DNA of 64,000 bases, from the NCBI GenBank assembly GCA_944385035.1, contig CALWVV010000005.1, forward strand, positions 101,188 to 165,187. The letters run 5' to 3'. Shown here piece after piece: positions 35,436 through 44,102 of the stretch. Position 1 is the stretch's first letter; each line of letters begins with the position of its first letter. The notes below the pieces were generated by a model. That model searched no databases. It was not told the DNA's origin and saw only the letters and a program-made list of their open reading frames with translations. Position numbers and translations under genes: made by a program. The stretch comes from an uncultured Oscillospiraceae bacterium (GTDB lineage: Bacteria > Bacillota > Clostridia > Oscillospirales > Oscillospiraceae).

Positions 35436-35738
35436 ATGGTGAAGAGAGGGTGGAAGCTCCCGGACCGGGAGCAGATTTTAAGACGAATGTGGCAGCTGGC
35501 CAACGCCGGGGCGGGAGATGCGGTGAAGCTGGCCTGCTTTCCCCAAGAGGAGTGGAGCGGGCTGGACGGCCTCGATCTGGATGCGCTGACGGAATTCAAG
35601 CGGGGAAGCAACGGGGTCATTGAGCTGAAATTTGCCGACCGGGCCAGGCTTTTGGAGCGGCTTTTGGATGCGGTGGACCGCAGTGGAGAGGAGCAGGTGG
35701 ACCGCTTCCTCCAGGCCATGGAGCAGCAGGAGGGATAA
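35436..35738 (+). CDS. Phage terminase small subunit-like protein
   Basis: A protein of 100 residues with an N-terminal helical part (DREQILRRMWQLANAGAGDAVKLA) and a central LDALTEFKRGSNGVIELKFADRARLLERL. The latter resembles the conserved EFKR-x-x-x-G-x-VEVKF-x-DR segment of small terminase subunits in Firmicute elements. It lies three bases before the large subunit, the standard position. TerS selects DNA for packaging; here no cos or pac site could be identified. RBS GCGAGGAGG. Confidence 0.7.
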   Translation: MVKRGWKLPDREQILRRMWQLANAGAGDAVKLACFPQEEWSGLDGLDLDALTEFKRGSNGVIELKFADRARLLERLLDAVDRSGEEQVDRFLQAMEQQEG

Positions 35739-35741
35739 GAA

Positions 35742-37004
35742 ATGGGGGCAATGGTATTTTCCCCCAAGCAGCGCCGGGTGCTCACCTGGTGGCGGCCCAC
35801 GTCCCCGGATCGGGACAGGCAGGCCATCATCTGCGATGGGGCGGTGCGCAGCGGGAAGACCCTGTGCACCGGCCTTTCCTTTTTCTGCTGGGCCATGAGC
35901 AGCTTTCGGGGGAAAAATTTCGCCCTGTGCGGCCGGACGATCCAGTCGGTGCGGCGAAATCTTCTCTCGGAGCTGCTGCCTATGCTGGAGGCCATGGGGT
36001 TTTCCTGCAGGCAGAAGCTATCCAAAAACCTCATCGAGGTGCGGCTGGGGAAACGCAAAAACCTGTTTTATCTCTTTGGCGGCAAGGATGAGAGTTCCGC
36101 TGCCCTCATTCAGGGCATGACGCTGGCGGGGGCGCTGCTGGACGAGGTGGCCCTTATGCCACGCTCCTTTGTGGAACAGACGGCGGCCCGGTGTTCGGTG
36201 ACGGGGAGCCGGTTGTGGTTTTCCTGCAACCCCGAGTCCCCCGCCCACTGGTTTTACCAGGAGTGGGTGCTCAAGGCGGAGGAAAAAAACACCCTGCGCC
36301 TGCAGTTTACCATGCTGGATAACCCTGGATTGTCCCCCCAGGTGCGGGAGCGCTATGCCAACACCTTTCAGGGGACCTTCTACCGGCGGTTTGTGCTGGG
36401 AGAGTGGGTGGCGGCCGAGGGGCTGGTATATGACTTTTTTGACGAAAGCTTTGTCAAACCGGCACCGGACGGGGAGATGGAACGGTGGTACATCTCCTGC
36501 GACTACGGCACCTCAAACCCCACGTCCATGGGGCTTTGGGGACTTCAAAAGAGCGTGTGGTACCGCGTGGCGGAGTATTACTACGATGCCCGTGAGCAGC
36601 ACAGGCAGAAAACCGATGAGGAGTATGCCGACGCGCTGGAACATCTGGCTGGAGGGAGAGAGATTCAGGCGGTGGTGGCCGATCCTTCGGCGGCCAGCTT
36701 CTGCGAAACCCTGCGCCGCCGGGGCTGGCGGGTAAAGAAGGCGGACAACCAGGTGCTCTCGGGCATCCGCCTTACCGCCCAGATGCTGAAAAGCGGGCGG
36801 ATGGTGATCTGTGAGGGCTGCAGGGACGCGGTCCGGGAATTTGGCCTCTACCGCTGGGACGAGGACAACCAGGGGCAGGACAAGGTGAAAAAAGAACACG
36901 ACCACGCTATGGACGAGATCCGCTACTTTGCCGCCACCGTGGCGGCAAAGGGGAAGCTGGCCGGGGGAATTTACGCCGGGACGGTGGAACGGAGAAGCTT
37001 TTAA
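35742..37004 (+). CDS. Phage terminase large subunit
   Basis: A protein of 420 residues, the DNA-packaging motor. The N-terminal ATPase has Walker A DGAVRSGKT (about residues 32-40), Walker B GALLDEVALM and SCNPESPAHW (coupling motif). The C-terminal RNase H-like nuclease has ISCDYGTSNPTSMGLW and VVADPSA with metal-binding Asp residues and a late HDHAMDEIRY. All catalytic features appear intact. A partial copy of its 3' end lies downstream at 37163-37258. Confidence 0.93.
   Translation: MGAMVFSPKQRRVLTWWRPTSPDRDRQAIICDGAVRSGKTLCTGLSFFCWAMSSFRGKNFALCGRTIQSVRRNLLSELLPMLEAMGFSCRQKLSKNLIEVRLGKRKNLFYLFGGKDESSAALIQGMTLAGALLDEVALMPRSFVEQTAARCSVTGSRLWFSCNPESPAHWFYQEWVLKAEEKNTLRLQFTMLDNPGLSPQVRERYANTFQGTFYRRFVLGEWVAAEGLVYDFFDESFVKPAPDGEMERWYISCDYGTSNPTSMGLWGLQKSVWYRVAEYYYDAREQHRQKTDEEYADALEHLAGGREIQAVVADPSAASFCETLRRRGWRVKKADNQVLSGIRLTAQMLKSGRMVICEGCRDAVREFGLYRWDEDNQGQDKVKKEHDHAMDEIRYFAATVAAKGKLAGGIYAGTVERRSF
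36898..36992 (+). repeat. Direct repeat, copy 1 (3' end of terminase gene)
   Basis: About 95 bases repeated with few differences at 37163-37258. This copy encodes the last terminase residues from about HDHAMDEIRY to AGTVER. Confidence 0.85.
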
Positions 37005-37162
37005 GCGTGGGCGTGTTCTTTGGGACACCGCTTTGAGCGGGGCGGCGCGATAAGCGCCGTAAATTCGACGGGCGTGACCCGGAGAATTTCCGCAGGGCGG
37101 ATTTACTCCGCCCGAGGAAGAAAAAGAAAAGGGGCCCCGCCCGGCTTGCCGGGTGGGGAGAT
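37005..37162. other. Non-coding insert between terminase and portal genes
   Basis: About 160 bases without a convincing gene, including short GC-rich inverted repeats such as GGGCGGATTTACTCCGCCC and CCCGCCCGGC..GCCGGGTGGGG. It is framed by the 95-base direct repeats, in an otherwise tightly packed gene block. Confidence 0.6.
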
Positions 37163-37258
37163 ACGACCACGCTATGGACGTTTATCCGCTACTTTGCCGC
37201 CACGGTGGCGGCAAAGGGGAAGCTGGCCGGGGGAATTTACGCCGGGACGGTGGAGCGG
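37163..37258 (+). repeat. Direct repeat, copy 2 (terminase remnant)
   Basis: Nearly identical to 36898-36992, offset by 265-266 bases, with a one-base length difference after GCTATGGACG. It is not part of an intact gene. Confidence 0.85.
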
Positions 37259-37300
37259 GGACGGTTTTGAGCAAGAAACATGGAAGGGAGAGACAAGGCA

Positions 37301-38467
37301 ATGAAGTGGTGGGAACGCAGGCGAAAGGAGCCTGCTGCGCCGGTGGTCCAGGTGCGGCAAAGTTCCGGGCACCCCTTTGGGGTGCTGGAGAGGTACATTC
37401 CTCTGCACACCGGGGAAATGGCATTGTACCGGGCCATCCGGGAGGGAGTCCCGATCGTGGACGCAGCCATCTGGAAGCTGACCCGACTGTGCGGAGGTTT
37501 CTGCGTCCATTGTCGGGATGGGCGGGCCCAAAAGGGCCTGGAGGAGTTTTTCCGGACGGTGGATACCGGCTGGGGGCAGCGGGGCGTGCAGTCCTTTTTA
37601 GACCGGTATTTGGACGACCTGTTTACCTGCGGACATGCTCTGGGGGAAATTGTGTTGGACCAGACGGGGAGGGACATTGCCGCGCTGCTGTGTGCCGACC
37701 CGGAACAGGTGGAGGTGAAGGTGGGGGACAGTCCCCTGGATTTCCGGCTGTGCCGGACCGGCATGGGGGAGGAGCGGGAGCTGCCCTGGCAGCAGCTGCT
37801 CCTCTTTACCCCCTTTCAGCCCACCAGCGATGCCCCCTGTGGGGTGTCGCTGCTCCGGTCTATGCCTTTTTTGACCGGAATTTTACTGAAAATTTTTCAG
37901 GCCACCGGGCAGAACTGGGAGCGGGCGGGGAACCTGCGCTTTGCCGTGGTATGCAAGCCCGGCGAGGGGGAGGAGGCCTTTGCCCAGGAGCGCTGCCGCC
38001 TGTTGGCGGAGGAGTGGAGCGAGGCTATGCAGGCCGGGCGGGCTGGAAGCGTAAGAGACTTTGTGGCGGTGGGCGATGTGGACATCAAGGTTATCGGAGC
38101 GGACAGCCAGGTGCTGGACAGTCAGGTGCCGGTACGGCAGATTTTGGAACAGCTGGTGTCCCGCACGGGAATTCCGCCCTTTATGCTGGGGCTGTCCTGG
38201 TCCTCTACCGAGCGCATGAGTACCCAGCAGGCGGACCTGCTCACCAGCGAGATCACCGCCATCCGCCGCAGTGTGGAGCCGGCCCTGTGCCGGGTAGCGG
38301 AGCTGTGGCTTAAGCTCCACGGCTATGACCCCCGAGCGGAGATCCTGTGGGAGGACATTAACCTACAGGACCTGACGGAGGAGGCTCGGGCGGAGCTGTA
38401 CCGGGCCCAGGCGGAAAAATTGAAACAAGAAACGGCTCAGGACACAACACAAGGAGGAACGGTATGA
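37301..38467 (+). CDS. Phage portal protein
   Basis: A protein of 388 residues, related to portals of Mu/PBSX-type heads. These form the dodecameric ring through which DNA enters. Seen: YRAIREGVPIVDAAIWKLTRLCGG near the N-terminus, LLFTPFQPTSDAPCGVSLLR in the middle, and ISRTG-type (VSRTGIPPFMLG) followed by an acidic C-terminus. The start at 37301 follows GGAAGGGAGAGACAAGG; an in-frame ATG at 37280 lacks a good site. It overlaps the protease gene by four bases. Confidence 0.85.
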   Translation: MKWWERRRKEPAAPVVQVRQSSGHPFGVLERYIPLHTGEMALYRAIREGVPIVDAAIWKLTRLCGGFCVHCRDGRAQKGLEEFFRTVDTGWGQRGVQSFLDRYLDDLFTCGHALGEIVLDQTGRDIAALLCADPEQVEVKVGDSPLDFRLCRTGMGEERELPWQQLLLFTPFQPTSDAPCGVSLLRSMPFLTGILLKIFQATGQNWERAGNLRFAVVCKPGEGEEAFAQERCRLLAEEWSEAMQAGRAGSVRDFVAVGDVDIKVIGADSQVLDSQVPVRQILEQLVSRTGIPPFMLGLSWSSTERMSTQQADLLTSEITAIRRSVEPALCRVAELWLKLHGYDPRAEILWEDINLQDLTEEARAELYRAQAEKLKQETAQDTTQGGTV

Positions 38468-39387
38468 ATGTCATGAAGCAGGCTCAGGGCGGACAGAGCT
38501 CAGCCCTGGAGCAGGGAGACTTGGAGCGGATCGGGGCTCTGGCCCGAAAACCCCTTAAGGAGGAGGAGATCTATACCTTTTCCGTGCGTCTGTGCGACAA
38601 CGAAATTGACCGGGACTATGAGCGCTTTGCCCCTGAGACTCTGGAAAAACTGGCGGAGCTTTTTGTGGGGAAGAGCGGCATCTTTGACCACCAGTGGTCG
38701 GCCCGAGGACAGGCGGCCCGAATTTATAAAACCGAAGTGGTCTGGGAACAGGGGCGGCTGACCCGCGCCGGGGACCCCTATTGCTGGCTGAAGGGCTACG
38801 CCTATATGCTGCGTACCGACAGCACCCGTGATTTGGTGGCTGAAATCGAGGGCGGCATCAAAAAGGAAGTCAGTGTGGGCTGCAGCGTAGAGCGGGCGGT
38901 GTGCTCGGTATGCGGCGCTGACCGAAACCAGGGGGACTGCGGTCACCAGAAGGGCCAGGAGTATGGCGGACAGCTGTGCTACGCCAGCTTGGAGGGGGCG
39001 CAGGACGCCTATGAGTTTTCCTTTGTAGCGGTACCGGCCCAGCCTTTGGCCGGGGTGGTAAAAAGTGCCCGGAGCTGGCGGGATTTGGCCAAGGGCTGCC
39101 CCGGCGGGGAGCGTGAGCTGGAGCAACTGGAACGGGAGGCCCGACTGGGCCGGAACTATCTGGAACACCTCCGGGGGGAGCTGGTGCGCCTGGCCCTGCT
39201 GGCCGACGGTACCCTGGAGGAGGCGGTGGTCAAATCCGCCTGTTCCAAGCTCAGCCCGGAGGAGCTGGAAGCGTTTGGAAAATCCTTTGCCCGCCGGGCG
39301 GAGGAGCGCTACCCCATCAAGACTCAACTGTCCTACGGGGATAAGAATTCCCGGCTCCGGGAGACGGACCGGGCTTTCTTAGTGTGA
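38464..39387 (+). CDS. Phage prohead protease-like protein
   Basis: A protein of 307 residues located between portal and capsid genes. EIDRDYERFAPETLEKLAELF, GIFDHQWSARGQAARI (candidate catalytic His) and GIKKEVSVGCSVE (candidate catalytic Ser) match the layout of HK97-type U35 maturation proteases. A Cys-rich CSVCGADRNQGDCGH segment (about residues 142-156) may bind zinc. The C-terminal third is helical and could be the scaffold part. The assignment rests on position and motif pattern. Confidence 0.72.
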   Translation: MNVMKQAQGGQSSALEQGDLERIGALARKPLKEEEIYTFSVRLCDNEIDRDYERFAPETLEKLAELFVGKSGIFDHQWSARGQAARIYKTEVVWEQGRLTRAGDPYCWLKGYAYMLRTDSTRDLVAEIEGGIKKEVSVGCSVERAVCSVCGADRNQGDCGHQKGQEYGGQLCYASLEGAQDAYEFSFVAVPAQPLAGVVKSARSWRDLAKGCPGGERELEQLEREARLGRNYLEHLRGELVRLALLADGTLEEAVVKSACSKLSPEELEAFGKSFARRAEERYPIKTQLSYGDKNSRLRETDRAFLV

Positions 39388-39454
39388 TGTGAGGCCCCGC
39401 CCGTGGAAGAAAAAAGGGCGGTTATTCTCAAAATGAACAATGGGAGGTAATGAA

Positions 39455-39790
39455 ATGAGCAATTGTTCCTTTGACGGCATTGGCGCCGTGGTGGCCACCT
39501 TTCTCGCGGATGAGGGGGTAAAGGGCGGCCAGGTGGTAAAGCTGACCGGCAACGGCCAGGTGGGCCCCTGTACCGACAGCGACAAATTCTGCGGCGTGGC
39601 CCTGGAGCCCCGTGCAGGCATCGCCGGGGTGCAGGTGAAGGGCTTTATGACAGTGGCTGGTACCGGCCTGTCCCTGGGTGCGGCCACCCTGGCTGCCGAT
39701 GGCAAGGGCGGCGTGAAGACCGCTGCCGAGGGTGTAAGCGCCACCGTGATCAGCGTAGACGAGGACGGCAGCGCCGTCATCTGTCTGTAA
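39455..39790 (+). CDS. Probable capsid decoration/stabilisation protein
   Basis: A protein of 111 residues, beta-rich and with few charged residues. It lies immediately upstream of the major capsid gene, where head decoration or cement proteins usually sit. Segments such as GGQVVKLTGNGQVGPC, GVALEPRAGIAGVQVKGFMTV and GTGLSLGAATL resemble DUF2190-like decoration proteins. The start at 39455 is set by GGGAGGTAATGAA. Moderate certainty. Confidence 0.6.
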   Translation: MSNCSFDGIGAVVATFLADEGVKGGQVVKLTGNGQVGPCTDSDKFCGVALEPRAGIAGVQVKGFMTVAGTGLSLGAATLAADGKGGVKTAAEGVSATVISVDEDGSAVICL

Positions 39791-39812
39791 ATTCGGAAAG
39801 GAGCGAAGAAAC

Positions 39813-40826
39813 ATGGCTTTTTCCTATGACAATCTGAAGCTGGACAAGGGGATGTATCAGGAGGCTGGCCGCACCTTTACCCAGGTGCTGGAGAGCCAGG
39901 ACCCCAGCGAGCGCTACAAGGGCACCAGCCTGGAGGGCTTGGACGCCTTCCAGCGCCAGCTCAAGCGCTTTGACATTAAGGTGAAGGGCGCGGGCAGCGA
40001 CGTGGTGGAGAAGTTCTTCCGCACCGCCGACTCCGCCGTCCTTTTCCCTGAGTACATCGCCCGAACCGTCCGACAGGGCATGGAGGAGGGGGACCTGCTG
40101 CCCCACATCACTGCCGCCACCACCCGCTTTGACGGCATGGACTACCGCTCCATTACCGCCCAGGCCGGTGGGGAGGAGAAGGAGCTGCGGTATGTGGACG
40201 AGGGCGCTCAGATTCCCTCCACTACCATCAAGGTCCAGTCCAACCTGGTAAAGCTGCGCAAGCGGGGCAGAATGCTGGTGGCCAGCTATGAGGCGGTGCG
40301 CTACCAGAAGCTGGATCTCTTCTCGGTCACCCTGCGACAGATGGGTGCCCACATCTCCCGTACTTTGCTCGCCGATGCGGTGGATGTACTGATGAACGGC
40401 GACGGCAACGACAACGCCGCTTCCGTGGACAATGTGGCCGCCGGCGGTACCCTTACCTATGACGACCTGGTGAATTTCTGGGCCAAATTTGACCCCTATG
40501 AGATGAACGCCCTGCTGGTGTCCGGGGACGTGATGGTGAAGCTTCTCAAGCTCACCGAGTTCCAGAACCCCCTCACCGGCCTGAACTTCCAGGGCACCGG
40601 CAAGCTGACTACCCCCCTGGGAGCCACCTTGCTGCGCACCAGCGTGCTGCCGGAGAACACCTGCATCGGTCTGGACAAGCGCTTTGCCCTGGAGATGGTG
40701 CAGGGCAGCGATGTGATGGTGGAGTACGACAAGCTCATTGACCGCCAGCTGGAGCGGGCAGCCATTACCACCATCGCCGGCTTTGCCAAAGTATTCCCGG
40801 AGGCCAGCCGGGTGTTGGAGGTTTAA
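39813..40826 (+). CDS. Major capsid protein (HK97 fold)
   Basis: A protein of 337 residues in the usual place after the decoration gene. It has a helical N-arm (FTQVLESQDPSERYKGTSLEGLDAFQRQLKRF), an E-loop region and P-domain-like segments (LRKRGRMLVASYEAVRYQKLD), and the late GSDVMVEYDKLIDRQLERAAIT. No long separate delta domain is obvious, so assembly may use the protease-encoded scaffold. RBS GGAAAGGAGCG. Confidence 0.82.
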   Translation: MAFSYDNLKLDKGMYQEAGRTFTQVLESQDPSERYKGTSLEGLDAFQRQLKRFDIKVKGAGSDVVEKFFRTADSAVLFPEYIARTVRQGMEEGDLLPHITAATTRFDGMDYRSITAQAGGEEKELRYVDEGAQIPSTTIKVQSNLVKLRKRGRMLVASYEAVRYQKLDLFSVTLRQMGAHISRTLLADAVDVLMNGDGNDNAASVDNVAAGGTLTYDDLVNFWAKFDPYEMNALLVSGDVMVKLLKLTEFQNPLTGLNFQGTGKLTTPLGATLLRTSVLPENTCIGLDKRFALEMVQGSDVMVEYDKLIDRQLERAAITTIAGFAKVFPEASRVLEV

Positions 40827-40827
40827 C

Positions 40828-41175
40828 ATGACCCAGCGGATCATTGCCCTGTGCAGGGCCATGGGCGCACCGGAGGACCGGGAGGAGCTGCTGCTCCTCC
40901 TGGCCCAGGCGGTGGAGGAACAGCTGGCGGGCCGGCTGAAGGCGGGGGTAACACCCGAGGATTGCTCCGCTGCCTTCCCCCTGGCCGCCGCTATGCTGGT
41001 GATGGACGCGCTGGAGGAGTGCGGCGGAAACGGGGATGTGACCTCCTTTACCGCCGGGGAGCTGACCATCCATAGAGAGCCTAAGGCTGGGCAAGGGCGC
41101 AGTCAACAGGCTTTGAACCTGCTGTCTCCCTGGTTGGGGGACACGGGCTTTTTCTTCCGGGGGGTGCGAGGATGA
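40828..41175 (+). CDS. Head-tail connector-like protein
   Basis: A helical protein of 115 residues (MTQRIIALCRAMGAPEDREELLLLLAQAV onwards) directly after the capsid gene, the usual site of the gp6-type adaptor. Sequence similarity is too weak to name it firmly. The start at 40828 lies one base after the capsid stop. It overlaps the next gene by four bases. Confidence 0.55.
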   Translation: MTQRIIALCRAMGAPEDREELLLLLAQAVEEQLAGRLKAGVTPEDCSAAFPLAAAMLVMDALEECGGNGDVTSFTAGELTIHREPKAGQGRSQQALNLLSPWLGDTGFFFRGVRG

Positions 41176-41495
41176 TGGAGCGGGAGTGGCGGGGGATTTT
41201 AAACCGCTATGGCCAGCAGGTCATTTTGTACCGGGGGGAGGAGGAAGTCCCCCTGCGGGCCATTTTACAGCCGGTGCGGGAGGAACATAAGGTCCAGCAG
41301 CTGCCTACTGCCCTGGGATTGAGCAGCCAGGAGAAGCTTTTGTATCTGGGGCCTCCGGATCAGCCGGTGGACTTGGACACAATGGTGGAATATGGGGGCA
41401 GACAGTACCGGGTACGAAATGCCCATATCGTTGGGCAGGGAATTTGCCCCTACTGGTGGGCGGTGCTGTGCCCCAGAGATGAGGTGGGGGCATGA
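41172..41495 (+). CDS. Head-closure/stopper-like protein
   Basis: A protein of 107 residues with a beta-rich pattern (QQVILYRGEEEVPLRAILQPV, YGGRQYRVRNAHIVGQGICPYWWAVL), typical of small head-closure proteins at this position. Called mainly from position and predicted fold. It overlaps both neighbours by four bases. Confidence 0.5.
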   Translation: MMEREWRGILNRYGQQVILYRGEEEVPLRAILQPVREEHKVQQLPTALGLSSQEKLLYLGPPDQPVDLDTMVEYGGRQYRVRNAHIVGQGICPYWWAVLCPRDEVGA

Positions 41496-41992
41496 GCGGA
41501 GGAACGCAGCAGCTGTGTCAGGCGATGGTAGAGTACCTGACAAGATGCGGAGTGCTGGCTGCCACCGCCTTTCCTCAGACTCTGCGGAAAGAGGAGGGGC
41601 CTGTTGCGGTGGTGTCCCTGCGGGGCTGTCAGGCCAAAAGCGCCGGCTTCCAGGATTATTTGGGAGAGCGGTTCAATGAGCAGACAGGCCAATGGGAGGA
41701 GCTGTTTGGGAAAAAGGCGGACATCACCTTTGGCCTCGATCTCTACGCCACGCAGCAGGGCGACGGACAACAGCTTCAAACGGCCTTTGACCAACTGGCC
41801 GGAGCACTGATCCTGGGAGGACCCCAGGGGATGCGGGTGGAGGAATTTTCCTGCGGCCAGACGGAGTATGACGGGGAGAGCCGGCGGCTTCGGCGGCCCG
41901 TTCAGGCGGTGTGTACTGTGTATCTGAGCGCAGTGGAAGAGAGCGGCGGCGAATTTGTTGACTTTGAATTGCGAGGTGTGGTGAAACCATGA
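41492..41992 (+). CDS. Tail terminator/tail completion-like protein
   Basis: A protein of 166 residues placed immediately before the sheath gene. It has an N-terminal helix and alternating strands (VAVVSLRGCQ, DITFGLDLYA, QAVCTVYLSA), consistent with tail-terminator or neck proteins. Named by position only. It overlaps the sheath gene by four bases. Confidence 0.5.
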   Translation: MSGGTQQLCQAMVEYLTRCGVLAATAFPQTLRKEEGPVAVVSLRGCQAKSAGFQDYLGERFNEQTGQWEELFGKKADITFGLDLYATQQGDGQQLQTAFDQLAGALILGGPQGMRVEEFSCGQTEYDGESRRLRRPVQAVCTVYLSAVEESGGEFVDFELRGVVKP

Positions 41993-43047
41993 GCATTACG
42001 ATACATCAGCGTCCAGGGGTCTATTCCTCCTATGACGCGTCCACGGCAGTCAGCGGCAGCGGAAGCGGCAGACTGGTGGGCCTGGTGGCCATCAATACGG
42101 TGGCCCAGGCGGGGCAAGCCCAGACCATTACCAGCTATGATAAGGCGGTGACTGTCTTTGGCTCCGCCGGTGGGGAGGATATGGCGGAGCTCATCCGTCT
42201 GATTTTGAAAAACGGCGCTTCCGGCGTGGTGGCAGTGCCTGTAGAAGAGGAGGGCGGCTACGAGGGTGCCTTTGAGCTGCTTGCGGGCATGGAGGATCTG
42301 GCTCTGATCGTCTGTGACAGCACCCAGGAGAACGTACAGCAGAAACTGAGGGAGAGCGTCATGTCCGCCTCGGAGCTGCGCCGGGAACGGCTGGGCGTGG
42401 TAGCCGGAGGAAAGGGTGAGAGCGTGGAGGAGCTTACTCAACGGGCCAAAAACCTAAACTGTGAGCGGATGATTCTGGTGGCTCCCGGCTGTGTGGACGG
42501 GGAGGGGGAGAGCCTCACGGGCCTCTCCCTGGCAGCGGCGGTGGCGGGAACCATCGCCGGGGAGACCGACCCGGCCATTCCCCTGGGGGGAGCGGAGCTG
42601 AAGGGACTGTATGGCCTTTCCCAGCGGTATGAGGACAACGATCTGGATCTGCTCATTCTGGGCGGCGTCACCCCCGTGGAGAGCATGGGAGGCACGGTGA
42701 GTGTGGTGCGGGGCGTGACCACCCGCACACAGACGGGGGAGAGCGCGGACAGCACCTGGCGGGACCTGACCACCATCCGGGTGGTGGACGATGTGATCCC
42801 AGGACTGCGCGCCGCCCTGCGCAGCAAGTTCCGCCGGGCCAAAAATACCCAGCAGAGCCGGGGTGCCATCCGTTCCCAGGTGGTGCTGGAGCTGGAAAAC
42901 AAGCTCAGCCGGGAGATCATCATCGGCTATGAAAATGTAGCGGTAAACGCGGACCCGGAGGATGCCACCCGATGCCTGGTGGAGTTCTCCTTCACGGTGG
43001 CCCACGGCCTCAACCAGATCTGGCTGACGGCCCACATTACGGTATAA
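41989..43047 (+). CDS. Contractile tail sheath protein
   Basis: A protein of 352 residues of the XkdK/gpFI-type sheath family. The N-terminus ITIHQRPGVYSSYDAS is the classic sheath start. A variable middle domain follows, and the C-terminal part contains TWRDLTTIRVVDDVIPGLRAALRSKFRRAKNT. Presence of a sheath shows a contractile, myovirus-type tail. Confidence 0.92.
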   Translation: MSITIHQRPGVYSSYDASTAVSGSGSGRLVGLVAINTVAQAGQAQTITSYDKAVTVFGSAGGEDMAELIRLILKNGASGVVAVPVEEEGGYEGAFELLAGMEDLALIVCDSTQENVQQKLRESVMSASELRRERLGVVAGGKGESVEELTQRAKNLNCERMILVAPGCVDGEGESLTGLSLAAAVAGTIAGETDPAIPLGGAELKGLYGLSQRYEDNDLDLLILGGVTPVESMGGTVSVVRGVTTRTQTGESADSTWRDLTTIRVVDDVIPGLRAALRSKFRRAKNTQQSRGAIRSQVVLELENKLSREIIIGYENVAVNADPEDATRCLVEFSFTVAHGLNQIWLTAHITV

Positions 43048-43071
43048 GCCGGAAAACGAAGGAGGTAACGT

Positions 43072-43461
43072 ATGAGCATTGCAGGATTTCCCACCAGCAG
43101 CGATATCTATCTGGAGGCGGACGGAGTGCGTCTGGCGGTGGTGCAGAGCTACACGGCCAAGACCACCAAGAGCAGCATTGCCGTGGAGGCCTTTGGCGAG
43201 TCGGAGCCGGTGGCCACTGTCCCTGGCCAGGCTACTCATGTGGTGGAGCTGACCAGGCTGTATGCCACGGATGAGGCCATTCGGGATGGGGTGGATTTTT
43301 ATTCCCTGGACGGCTTCTCTCTGGTCATCTGCAAGCCTGACCGGAAGATCATTTACTCCGACTGCCAGTGGAGCTCCATTCAGGAGAACGCCACCATCGG
43401 CAGTATGGTGCTGGAGAAGGTTACCCTGGTGGCTTCCCGGCGCATTGAGACGGAGGTGTAA
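43072..43461 (+). CDS. Tail tube protein (XkdM type)
   Basis: A protein of 129 residues directly after the sheath. The pattern (GVRLAVVQSYTAKTTKSSIAVEAFGES, VVELTRLYAT, VICKPDRKIIYSDCQWSSI) fits the XkdM/gpFII inner tube family. RBS GAAGGAGGTAACGT. Confidence 0.85.
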   Translation: MSIAGFPTSSDIYLEADGVRLAVVQSYTAKTTKSSIAVEAFGESEPVATVPGQATHVVELTRLYATDEAIRDGVDFYSLDGFSLVICKPDRKIIYSDCQWSSIQENATIGSMVLEKVTLVASRRIETEV

Positions 43462-43464
43462 GCG

Positions 43465-43848
43465 ATGGCCTGGTCCATTTTGGCCGGTCGGGACCGTGTG
43501 AGTCTGGGAAACGGCATGGATCTGCGCCTTCTCTCCGCCTTGGAGGTCCTTCAGGCCCGGCGGGAGGCCGGGGAACTGGCCCAGGAGGAGAGAGAGCGTG
43601 CCCTTTGTTCCAATGCCTGCCTATTGGCCAGAGCCCTGGAGCAAAGTGAGGACCACACCCCCGTCTTTCCCGATGGGCGAGCGGTGCTGGCGGGTCTGAC
43701 GGCGGAGGAGATTGCCGCGCTGGCCCAAAAATGGAGCTGCTTCAGCCGGGAATCCGACCCAGGACCCGGCCTGGGGGAGGAGGAGCTGGAGACGCTAAAA
43801 AAAAACTCCGGGATGATCCGGAAGAGCGGCTTCGGTGGCGGGTGCTGA
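43465..43848 (+). CDS. Tail assembly chaperone, short form (XkdN-like, gpG analogue)
   Basis: A protein of 127 residues in the position of the tail assembly chaperone. An N-terminal SLGNGMDLRLLSALEVLQAR and a Cys-containing helical middle are visible. Near its 3' end lies a run of nine A residues at 43797-43805, with reading continuing in the -1 frame to 44102. The zero-frame product ends GMIRKSGFGGGC. Confidence 0.75.
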   Translation: MAWSILAGRDRVSLGNGMDLRLLSALEVLQARREAGELAQEERERALCSNACLLARALEQSEDHTPVFPDGRAVLAGLTAEEIAALAQKWSCFSRESDPGPGLGEEELETLKKNSGMIRKSGFGGGC

Positions 43849-44102
43849 AGGCGTTCCATGCCCTGCCCACCGAAGCCCGCGCCAGGGAAATGAAACACCG
43901 GGACTACCTCTGGTGCCTGGTCAATGAGCTGCTGGACGGGGAGGAGCGGCTGGAACGGCTGTGCCCTGCCTGCCGTCAGCGGGCCTTGGAGGAGCGATGC
44001 CCTGTGTGCGGCCAGCCGGAACATGGAGAAAGAGAAGCGATGGTGAATCCTTCCTTTGATCCGGTACGGTTTGAGCAGCTGAAAGGAGGGGGCGGTACAT
44101 GA
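43465..44102 (+). CDS. Tail assembly chaperone, -1 frameshift product (gpGT analogue)
   Basis: A -1 slip in the A run at 43797-43805 would join the first ~113 residues to a downstream segment beginning LRDDPEERLRWRVLKAFHAL, giving about 211 residues. That extension has no start codon of its own with a good ribosome site. It carries a zinc-ribbon-like CPACRQRALEERCPVCG and ends four bases inside the next gene. Programmed -1 frameshifting between two chaperone frames is conserved in long-tailed phages. Confidence 0.7.
43797..43805 (+). promoter_or_regulatory. Slippery A9 sequence for -1 frameshifting
   Basis: Nine consecutive A residues are read as CTA AAA AAA AAC in frame; a slip of one base back gives AAA AAA AAA CTC. 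Confidence 0.65.
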
